The notes under the pieces: model-generated
Seen by the model: only the letters and a program-made list of their open reading frames with translations
What the model was told of the DNA's origin: nothing
The model's database searches: none
Position numbers and translations under genes: made by a program
Assembly: GCA_021204735.1 (NCBI GenBank)
Contig: JAJPYV010000330.1
Location: 1-6,429, forward strand
DNA from: Prevotella sp.
GTDB taxonomy: Bacteria > Bacteroidota > Bacteroidia > Bacteroidales > Bacteroidaceae
DNA: 6,429 nt
Reading direction: 5' to 3'
In this document: one piece after another, positions 1 to 6,429 of the stretch
Layout: each line of letters starts with the position of its first letter
Numbering within the stretch: the stretch's first letter is position 1

Positions 1-3
1 AAA

Positions 4-31
4 AAATCATCTGCCTCACGGCAAATGATTT
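4..31 (-). terminator. Hairpin with U-run, intrinsic terminator of a leftward transcript
   Basis: Read on the minus strand, a 7-bp stem (AAATCAT/ATGATTT), one internal mismatch, a 4-bp GC-rich stem (TGCC/GGCA) and a GTGA tetraloop run straight into a T-run formed by the A-run at 1-6. This is the usual layout of a rho-independent terminator for leftward transcription. On the plus strand the hairpin is followed by TTTCC and then an A-run, so it does not fit a rightward terminator. The groL transcript already has its own terminator at 203-240, so this one probably ends a different transcript, most likely one starting at the promoter at 131-161. The T-run continues to the window edge, so its full length is unknown. 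Confidence 0.6.
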
Positions 32-93
32 CCAAAAAACAAACTACTTAAAAACTAATCTACTAAAACAAATCAAAAAATTATGTCCTTTTA

Positions 94-109
94 AAGGGTT
101 GATACCCTT
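94..109 (-). other. Stem-loop near the 5' end of the candidate small RNA
   Basis: AAGGGT at 94-99 pairs perfectly with ACCCTT at 104-109 across a 4-nt loop. Two further A-T pairs are possible outside the stem if one A is bulged. There is no T-run next to it in either direction, so it is not a terminator. Its place just after the predicted transcript start suggests a structural or stabilising 5' hairpin. Confidence 0.45.
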
Positions 110-130
110 AATTTGCCCCTATTGATTGCG

Positions 131-161
131 CAAATGTACTGTGATTATTGACACAATCAAA
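131..161 (-). promoter_or_regulatory. Bacteroidetes-type housekeeping promoter facing left
   Basis: On the minus strand, TTTG (complement of 158-161) is followed after 19 bp by TACATTTG (complement of 131-138). This matches the known Bacteroidetes sigma-ABfr consensus, TTTG, 19-21 bp, TAnnTTTG, at every defined base. Transcription should begin near 124-127 and run left. The promoter lies downstream of the groL terminator and so serves a separate unit. Confidence 0.55.
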
Positions 162-187
162 TATTTTTGGCAAAAAAAATATTGATT
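155..187. repeat. AT-rich inverted repeat overlapping the -33 element
   Basis: AATATTTTT at 160-168 is matched by its complement AAAAATATT at 175-183 across a 6-nt spacer. The pairing extends by four more bases (155-158 with 184-187) if A159 is bulged. The left arm overlaps the -33 TTTG of the leftward promoter at 131-161, so it could be an operator. In such AT-rich sequence it could also be chance, or a weak second termination structure after groL. Confidence 0.35.
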
Positions 188-202
188 TTAAAGAAAAAAG
201 AT

Positions 203-240
203 AAAAAACGGGAGATGTTTTTTAAACGTCTCCCATTTTT
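203..240 (-). terminator. groL intrinsic terminator, possibly bidirectional
   Basis: An 11-position stem (210-220 with 224-234, GGGAGA paired to TCTCCC at the base) closes a TTT loop. On the minus strand it contains one A-C mismatch and is followed by G and six Ts (208-203), about 25 bp beyond the groL stop codon. On the plus strand the mismatch becomes a G-U pair and the stem is followed by ATTTTTG, so it may also stop rightward transcription. Confidence 0.85.
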
Positions 241-259
241 GTTATGTATGCTTTGCAGA

Positions 260-1930
<1,671 letters not shown>

Positions 1931-2200
1931 TTACTTAATAATAGCGAGTACATCGCTTTGGCGCATCATAAGGTATTTAACTCCCTCATACTCTAATTCT
2001 GTTCCTGAATACTTGCCATATAATACTTCGTCACCTGCCTTGAGAACCATCTCCTCGTCCTTAGTGCCGTTACCTACGGCAACAATAGTGCCGTGTAGTG
2101 GTTTCTCTTTAGCTGTATCAGGAATTATGATACCGCCTATTTTCTCTTCTGCCGCAGCTGGTTTTACCAATACGCGGTCTGCCAATGGTTGAATGTTCAT
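1931..2200 (-). CDS. groS: 10-kDa co-chaperonin GroES
   Basis: GroES forms the heptameric lid that binds the GroEL ring and closes the folding chamber. The 89-residue protein shows the N-terminal beta strand ([10 protein letters not shown], 5-14), the flexible mobile loop that contacts GroEL (about 17-34, with GGIIIPD at 22-28), and the conserved [11 protein letters not shown] stretch in the C-terminal half. The length is slightly short of E. coli GroES (97 residues) and normal for Bacteroidetes. The ATG at 2200 has no clear Shine-Dalgarno sequence; it is preceded by an A/T-rich stretch, which is common in this phylum. It is the first gene of the groES-groL operon. No CIRCE operator and no exact TAnnTTTG promoter lies in the 134 bp upstream; only a weak TATAAT-like site and a repeated motif are seen there. 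Confidence 0.97.
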   Translation of the reverse strand: MNIQPLADRVLVKPAAAEEKIGGIIIPDTAKEKPLHGTIVAVGNGTKDEEMVLKAGDEVLYGKYSGTELEYEGVKYLMMRQSDVLAIIK

Positions 2201-2282
2201 AATTTTATATTTTTAGTTTGATTATTATATGTAAACATGAATATTCTGTAGTTATTCACATATCGCATAGCGAAAAGTGTGC

Positions 2283-2317
2283 CAAAAACATTATACAGCA
2301 TTTTTGTCACATTTAAA
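2283..2317 (-). promoter_or_regulatory. Weak candidate promoter for groES-groL
   Basis: On the minus strand, TGTTTTTG (complement of 2283-2290) differs by one base from the TAnnTTTG consensus and directly follows a TATAAT (complement of 2290-2295). TTTA at 2314-2317 is an imperfect -33 element with 23 bp spacing, longer than usual. The start would lie about 75 bp upstream of groES. The match is weak; heat-shock operons in this phylum may use other signals. Confidence 0.25.
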
Positions 2318-2333
2318 CTGAAATTTTGTCACA
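2302..2333. repeat. Two direct copies of TTTTGTCACA upstream of groES
   Basis: The 10-bp word TTTTGTCACA occurs at 2302-2311 and 2324-2333, on the minus strand TGTGACAAAA. The copies start 22 bp apart, about two turns of the helix, so both would face the same side of the DNA. They lie just upstream of the weak groES promoter candidate, where an activator or repressor would be expected to bind. Chance recurrence in AT-rich DNA cannot be excluded. Confidence 0.4.
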
Positions 2334-2334
2334 A

Positions 2335-3243
2335 TTACCTTACCCTAAGTCTGTCTCCTACCTTAATACTATAATATGGACTTAGATGATTCATTTTGTA
2401 TAAGCTCTCAAGTCGTATGCCATAGTATTGTGCTATGGTGTACATACTGTCTCCTTCTTTTACCACGTGCGGACGTTTCTTGTATGTTTTTTCCGCTTTC
2501 TTTTGTTTCTGTTTCAGGTATATGCGCTCACCTTCAATAAGGTCATCCCTCTTGTCCCTCTCATTATATTTGGCGAGTTTTCTATAAGAGATATGCGTTT
2601 CCTTTGCCAACGATCTGAATGTATCGCCTGCTTTCACTATCAGGTAATAGTTTTTATTGTTAGAGTAAATCTCATGAGAGTATGCCGCATTGGGTATTCC
2701 TGAATGTTCAACGATAAACTTGTCGTACTTGGAAGCGGTGTCGTATTGGTATAATTTATAGAGTTCTATCAGTTCTATAAGATTTTTTGCGTATGTAGGA
2801 CTTGTAGCATAGCCACATGACTTCAGTCCGTGTGCCCATCCTTTGTAGTTAGTTCTTTTCAAAGTAAACAGTTTACTATATCGGGGACGCAATAAAAACT
2901 GGCTGTGGTCCTCGTAGCTTTCCACAACATTCCGGTATTTCCTGAAACATTCCCCTTTCGCATCATCGTCATAGTACATTGTCTTTCCAGTCCAGTCATG
3001 GCATTTTATCCCGAAGTGGTTGTTGCCTTTGGTTGCTAATTCACTCATTCCTGCACTACTTTCAAGAAGTCCCTGTGCTAATGTAATACTTGCCGGGATA
3101 TTGTATTTCAACATCTGTGAAATCGCTAAGTCTTTGTATTGGTCAATATATGCCTGATAACGTGAGTTCCATTTCAATTGAGCATTCATGGAGACACTCG
3201 TCAGTAAGAATATACATATAATAAATAATCTGACCTTTTTCAT
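2335..3243 (-). CDS. Secreted glucosaminidase with two LysM repeats
   Basis: This is a peptidoglycan hydrolase predicted to cut N-acetylglucosaminyl bonds in the cell wall, exported to the periplasm or outer surface. The 302-residue protein begins with a signal peptide (KK, a hydrophobic core at about 5-18, probable cleavage after NA at 20-21); no lipobox is seen. Residues about 28-168 form a glucosaminidase domain of the FlgJ/GH73 type: AQGLLESSAG holds the likely catalytic E61, followed by NNHFGIKC (74-81), FRKY (100-103) and SPTYAKNL (148-155). Two LysM peptidoglycan-binding repeats follow, at about 199-244 (VKAGDTFRSLA) and 259-302 (VKEGDSMYTIA), joined by a lysine-rich linker. Three cysteines remain in the mature part (C81, C99, C143). 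A consensus promoter lies at 3313-3343. The gene runs the same way as groES with no clear terminator between them. The exact bond cut and the biological role are inferred from the family. Confidence 0.9.
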   Translation of the reverse strand: MKKVRLFIICIFLLTSVSMNAQLKWNSRYQAYIDQYKDLAISQMLKYNIPASITLAQGLLESSAGMSELATKGNNHFGIKCHDWTGKTMYYDDDAKGECFRKYRNVVESYEDHSQFLLRPRYSKLFTLKRTNYKGWAHGLKSCGYATSPTYAKNLIELIELYKLYQYDTASKYDKFIVEHSGIPNAAYSHEIYSNNKNYYLIVKAGDTFRSLAKETHISYRKLAKYNERDKRDDLIEGERIYLKQKQKKAEKTYKKRPHVVKEGDSMYTIAQYYGIRLESLYKMNHLSPYYSIKVGDRLRVR

Positions 3244-3312
3244 GTTTTGGCAAAGTTCACTTAATTGAGTACTGAGAACTTTATAGCATTTTTAGAAGTC
3301 GTAAAACTTCTG

Positions 3313-3343
3313 CAAAGATAGTGGAAAACAATTGTAGGACAAA
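3313..3343 (-). promoter_or_regulatory. Promoter of the glucosaminidase gene
   Basis: On the minus strand, TTTG (complement of 3340-3343) is followed after exactly 19 bp by TATCTTTG (complement of 3313-3320), a full match to the Bacteroidetes consensus. Transcription would start near 3306, giving a leader of about 60 nt before the ATG at 3243. Confidence 0.7.
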
Positions 3344-3410
3344 ATAAAACAATATTTTTTCGATAACATGAAATTTGCTATCTCTATTATACAAAAAACA
3401 AGATTAAATG

Positions 3411-3442
3411 TTTGTAATAATAGTTTTATTTAATTATTTTTG
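3411..3442 (+). promoter_or_regulatory. Promoter of ppdK
   Basis: TTTG at 3411-3414, a 20-bp spacer and TATTTTTG at 3435-3442 fit the Bacteroidetes consensus fully. The predicted start near 3449 gives a leader of about 43 nt. It is divergent from the glucosaminidase promoter; 67 bp separate the two -33 elements, leaving room for a shared regulator, though no clear operator palindrome is seen. Confidence 0.7.
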
Positions 3443-3472
3443 CACCCAATAAAAAATAAGCTAAAACAATAC

Positions 3473-3480
3473 AAGGAAAG
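3473..3480 (+). promoter_or_regulatory. ppdK ribosome binding site
   Basis: AAGGAAAG lies 11 nt before the ATG at 3492. The spacing is slightly long but the purine-rich match is good, and the start agrees with the conserved N-terminus of the family. Confidence 0.6.
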
Positions 3481-3491
3481 ATATTTAAATT

Positions 3492-6212
3492 ATGGCGGAA
3501 AAAAGAGTTTACACGTTCGGTAACGGTAAGGCAGAGGGAAGGGCTGACATGCGCAATCTGCTTGGTGGTAAAGGTGCCAATTTGGCTGAGATGAATCTTA
3601 TTGGAGTTCCTGTACCTCCTGGTTTCACCATTACCACAGATGTATGTAATGAGTATTTTGAGAAAGGTAAGGATGCTGTCGTTGCCTTGTTGAAAGATGA
3701 TGTAATAACATCAGTTCATCATATTGAGCAACTTATGAACAGCAAGTTCGGTGACGTTGAGAACCCATTGCTTGTCAGTGTTCGTTCTGGTGCTCGTGCT
3801 TCTATGCCTGGAATGATGGATACGATTTTGAATCTCGGTCTTAATGATGAGGTTGTAGTTGGTCTTGCTAAAAAGACTGATAATGAGAGGTTTGCATACG
3901 ACAGTTACCGTCGTTTCGTTCAGATGTACGGTGATGTGGTATTGGGCATGAAACCAGTGAACAAGGAAGATATCGACCCGTTTGAGGCAATCATACAGAA
4001 GGTTAAGTCAATTAGAAATATCACTCTTGATAACGAGATGAACGTTGACGAACTGAAACAGTTGGTGGTTTTGTTCAAGGAGGCTATCAAGGCTCAGACA
4101 GGAAAAGATTTTCCGACCGACCCGATGGAGCAGCTTTGGGGCGCAATTTGTGCTGTATTTGACAGTTGGATGAATGAGCGTGCAATTCTCTACCGCAAGA
4201 TGGAAGGAATACCGGCAGAGTGGGGAACTGCTGTCTCTGTTATGGCAATGGTATTTGGTAACATGGGCAATACGTCCGCTACTGGTGTTTGTTTCAGTCG
4301 TGATGCTGCTACTGGCGAAAGTGATTTCAATGGTGAGTATCTTGTTAATGCTCAGGGTGAGGATGTTGTAGCTGGTATCCGTACACCGCAGCAGATTACG
4401 AAAGCACGCTCTCTCAGATGGGCTGAGCAACAGGGAGTTTCCGAGGAGGAACGTTCTTCTAAATATCCTTCAATGGAGGAGGCTTTGCCTGAGATTTATG
4501 CTGAATTGAATGCTCTCCAGAAGAAATTGGAGCATCACTATCATGATATGCAGGATATGGAGTTCACTGTTCAGGAAGGCAAACTATGGTTCTTGCAGAC
4601 TCGTAACGGAAAACGCACGGGTACGGCAATGGTGAAGATTGCCATGGACTTGTTGAAAGAGGGTGAGATTGACGAGAAGACTGCCCTTGAGCGTTGTGAG
4701 CCTAATAAGCTCGATGAGTTACTTCACCCGATTTTTGACAAGAGTGCTCTCAAGAAGGCAAAGGTTCTCACTCGTGGCTTGCCTGCTTCTCCTGGTGCCG
4801 CTTGTGGTCAGATTGTTTTCTTTGCTGACGATGCTGCTAAATGGCGTGCTGATGGACATCGTGTTGTTATGGTCCGTATAGAGACAAGTCCTGAGGATCT
4901 TGCCGGTATGGCTGTTGCCGAAGGTATCGTAACGGCAAGAGGAGGTATGACTTCCCACGCTGCTGTTGTAGCTCGTGGTATGGGTAAGTGCTGTGTTTCT
5001 GGTGCTGGTGCGATGAATGTCAACTATAAGGCTCGTACTGTTGAGATAGAAGGTCATGTTTTGAAAGAGGGTGATTACATTTCAATCAACGGTTCTACAG
5101 GTGAGGTTTATTTGGGTGAGGTTAATACAAAGCCTGCTGAGGTTACAGGTGACTTTGCTGCATTGATGAACCTTTGCGACAAATATACTAAACTTGTTGT
5201 GCGTACTAATGCTGATACGCCACATGATGCTGCGGTGGCTCGCAGTTTCGGTGCTGTCGGTATCGGTCTTTGCCGTACGGAACACATGTTCTTCGAGAAC
5301 GAGAAAATCAAAGCTATGCGAGAGATGATACTTTCTGATACTGTTGAAGGACGTGAGAAGGCTCTTGCAAAACTGCTACCTTATCAGAAACAGGATTTCT
5401 ATGGAATTTTGAAGGCTATGGACGGATATCCAGTCAATATCCGCTTGCTTGATCCACCGTTGCATGAATTTGTGCCTCACGATCTGGAAGGTCAGAAGAT
5501 TATGGCTCATGAGATGGGTGTTACTGTTAAGGAAATACAGCAGCGTGTCAACAACCTTAGTGAGCACAACCCAATGCTCGGTCACCGTGGTTGTCGTCTT
5601 GGTAACACATATCCAGAGATTACCGCTATGCAGACTCGCTCTATCCTTAGTGCTGCAATTCAGTTAAAGAAAGAAGGTTATGATCCTCGTCCTGAAATCA
5701 TGGTTCCACTTATCGGTATTGTTTATGAGTTTGAGGCTCAGGAGAAGGTTATCCGTGAGACTGCCAAACAACTGTTTGAGGAAGAGGGTGTTGAGATTGA
5801 GTTCAAGGTTGGTACGATGATTGAAATTCCTCGTGCTGCTTTGACTGCTGACAGAATTGCTCAAAGTGCTGAGTATTTCAGTTTCGGTACTAACGACCTC
5901 ACACAAATGACATACGGTTACAGTCGTGATGATATCGCCAGTTTCTTGCCTGTTTATCTCGAGAAGAAGATTTTGAAGGTTGACCCGTTCCAGGTTCTTG
6001 ATAGAAAGGGTGTAGGTCAACTCGTGAAGATTGCAGTCGAGAAAGGACGTGCTACTCGTCCTGACCTACCATGTGGTATCTGTGGTGAGCACGGTGGTGA
6101 ACCAACTTCCGTGAAGTTCTGTCACTCCGTAGGTCTCAATTATGTCAGCTGCTCTCCATTCCGCGTTCCAATCGCAAGATTGGCAGCAGCTCAGGCAGCT
6201 GTAGAGGAATAA
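3492..6212 (+). CDS. ppdK: Pyruvate, phosphate dikinase
   Basis: This cytoplasmic enzyme interconverts pyruvate, ATP and phosphate with phosphoenolpyruvate, AMP and pyrophosphate. In anaerobes it can act in glycolysis or in PEP formation. The 906-residue protein has the three expected parts. The N-terminal ATP-grasp region (about 1-390) has K27, R98 (VSVRSGARASMPGMMD), D355, E357 and Q369, matching ATP-site residues of the Clostridium symbiosum enzyme. The swivelling domain (about 425-530) has GGMTSHAAV with phospho-carrier H489. The C-terminal PEP/pyruvate barrel (about 540-906) has R595, R651, E778, D802 (FGTNDLTQM) and catalytic C864 (CGICGEHGG). T487, two residues before the histidine, is where plant and some bacterial regulatory proteins phosphorylate the enzyme. 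It is about 32 residues longer than the clostridial enzyme as I recall it, mostly through an insert near 305-327. Heavy use of GGT, CGT and GCT codons suggests strong expression. It appears to be transcribed alone. Confidence 0.98.
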   Translation: MAEKRVYTFGNGKAEGRADMRNLLGGKGANLAEMNLIGVPVPPGFTITTDVCNEYFEKGKDAVVALLKDDVITSVHHIEQLMNSKFGDVENPLLVSVRSGARASMPGMMDTILNLGLNDEVVVGLAKKTDNERFAYDSYRRFVQMYGDVVLGMKPVNKEDIDPFEAIIQKVKSIRNITLDNEMNVDELKQLVVLFKEAIKAQTGKDFPTDPMEQLWGAICAVFDSWMNERAILYRKMEGIPAEWGTAVSVMAMVFGNMGNTSATGVCFSRDAATGESDFNGEYLVNAQGEDVVAGIRTPQQITKARSLRWAEQQGVSEEERSSKYPSMEEALPEIYAELNALQKKLEHHYHDMQDMEFTVQEGKLWFLQTRNGKRTGTAMVKIAMDLLKEGEIDEKTALERCEPNKLDELLHPIFDKSALKKAKVLTRGLPASPGAACGQIVFFADDAAKWRADGHRVVMVRIETSPEDLAGMAVAEGIVTARGGMTSHAAVVARGMGKCCVSGAGAMNVNYKARTVEIEGHVLKEGDYISINGSTGEVYLGEVNTKPAEVTGDFAALMNLCDKYTKLVVRTNADTPHDAAVARSFGAVGIGLCRTEHMFFENEKIKAMREMILSDTVEGREKALAKLLPYQKQDFYGILKAMDGYPVNIRLLDPPLHEFVPHDLEGQKIMAHEMGVTVKEIQQRVNNLSEHNPMLGHRGCRLGNTYPEITAMQTRSILSAAIQLKKEGYDPRPEIMVPLIGIVYEFEAQEKVIRETAKQLFEEEGVEIEFKVGTMIEIPRAALTADRIAQSAEYFSFGTNDLTQMTYGYSRDDIASFLPVYLEKKILKVDPFQVLDRKGVGQLVKIAVEKGRATRPDLPCGICGEHGGEPTSVKFCHSVGLNYVSCSPFRVPIARLAAAQAAVEE

Positions 6213-6226
6213 TTTCGTTCCATCTG

Positions 6227-6267
6227 CATGAGCTTAGCCAAGCATGCTTGAGCTATGCTGTGGCATG
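6227..6267 (+). terminator. Imperfect hairpin after ppdK, possible 3' end
   Basis: A perfect 12-bp palindrome, CAAGCATGCTTG (6239-6250), is flanked by further complementary segments: TAGC 6235-6238 with GCTA 6252-6255, AGC 6231-6233 with GCT 6257-6259, and CATG 6227-6230 with CATG 6264-6267, with small bulges. It starts 15 bp past the ppdK stop codon. No T-run follows directly; the nearest (6297-6302) is 30 bp further on. It may therefore be an atypical terminator, a structure protecting the mRNA 3' end, or a protein site. Confidence 0.35.
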
Positions 6268-6429
6268 AAATTGTAAAATGAACCAAATTTAATAAGTTTT
6301 TTAATAATAATAGGCGGTAAGTCAATATTGTCCTAAATAAATTTTGAGCATGAGATAACCTACAAAGTTGTAATACTTTGCAAAAAAGGTTGTTGAATAA
6401 TCCCTCTAAGGCAAAATTTGTCAATCAAA
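6268..6429. other. AT-rich intergenic sequence at the right edge, no gene seen
   Basis: No convincing coding region was found here. It holds a 6-bp inverted repeat, CAAAGT at 6363-6368 and ACTTTG at 6375-6380, around a 6-nt spacer. It also holds near-consensus promoter fragments whose spacing does not fit. It is probably the space before a gene beyond the window. Confidence 0.5.

Larger units (their letters stand above)
1..126 (-). ncRNA. Candidate small RNA or attenuated leader, about 125 nt
   Basis: A leftward transcript is predicted from three elements in the right order: a consensus promoter at 131-161, a perfect 6-bp stem-loop at 94-109 (AAGGGT, 4-nt loop, ACCCTT) near the 5' end, and a hairpin with U-run at 4-31. 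An AT-rich, probably single-stranded linker lies between the two hairpins. The minus strand has no ATG between the predicted start and the terminal hairpin, so a coding role is unlikely. I do not recognise the family. It could be a free small RNA ending at the hairpin, or a 5' leader with an attenuator in front of a gene past the left edge. The start at about 124-127 is inferred from promoter spacing. Expression is not shown by sequence. Confidence 0.4.

Noticed and set aside
162..169. Plus-strand TATTTTTG matching the -7 consensus
   Set aside because: There is no TTTG at the required distance upstream, and transcription would run into the groL terminator and antisense to groL.
2283..2306. 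Possible terminator hairpin between the glucosaminidase gene and groES
   Set aside because: It has only six base pairs, almost all A-T, with a 12-nt or longer loop; too weak to call.
4008..4430. 140-codon minus-strand reading frame inside ppdK
   Set aside because: It is antisense to a strongly conserved coding region, with serine- and threonine-rich composition typical of shadow frames.
6284..6291. Minus-strand TAAATTTG matching the -7 consensus
   Set aside because: There is no TTTG about 20 bp upstream on that strand, and transcription would run antisense into ppdK.
6191..6424. 77-codon minus-strand reading frame overlapping the end of ppdK
   Set aside because: It partly mirrors the ppdK coding sequence and the palindrome, has no recognisable domain, and no ribosome site or promoter with correct spacing supports it.

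Overview
The window looks like a chromosomal segment from a Bacteroidales bacterium, most like the Prevotella/Bacteroides group. The evidence is: GroEL with a Bacteroidetes-type sequence and a GGM-rich tail; a pyruvate phosphate dikinase about 30 residues longer than the clostridial enzyme; a secreted glucosaminidase with two LysM repeats; and three promoters matching the Bacteroidetes housekeeping consensus (TTTG, 19-20 bp, TAnnTTTG). No rRNA, tRNA, CRISPR array, insertion sequence or phage gene was seen. The species cannot be fixed from this sequence alone.

Layout, left to right. Positions 1-250 are non-coding but structured. On the minus strand they hold a consensus promoter (131-161), a small stem-loop (94-109) and a hairpin ending in a U-run (4-31). 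Together these form a candidate small RNA of about 125 nt, or an attenuated leader for a gene beyond the left edge. The groL terminator (203-240) separates this from the groES-groL operon on the minus strand (groES 1931-2200, groL 260-1891). Upstream of groES is a 134-bp gap with two direct copies of a 10-bp motif spaced 22 bp apart; no CIRCE operator is visible there. Next, also on the minus strand, is the secreted glucosaminidase/LysM gene (2335-3243). A 248-bp divergent intergenic region (3244-3491) carries one consensus promoter facing each way. The plus strand then carries full-length ppdK (3492-6212), followed by 217 bp with an imperfect palindromic hairpin and no convincing gene.

The genes are ordinary core functions: protein folding (GroES/GroEL), cell-wall remodelling (glucosaminidase) and interconversion of pyruvate and phosphoenolpyruvate (PPDK). 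They do not form a pathway together. All four proteins appear intact with key residues present. The most interesting part is the non-coding left end, where promoter, stem-loop and terminator fall in the order expected of an independent small transcript. No novel protein system was found.
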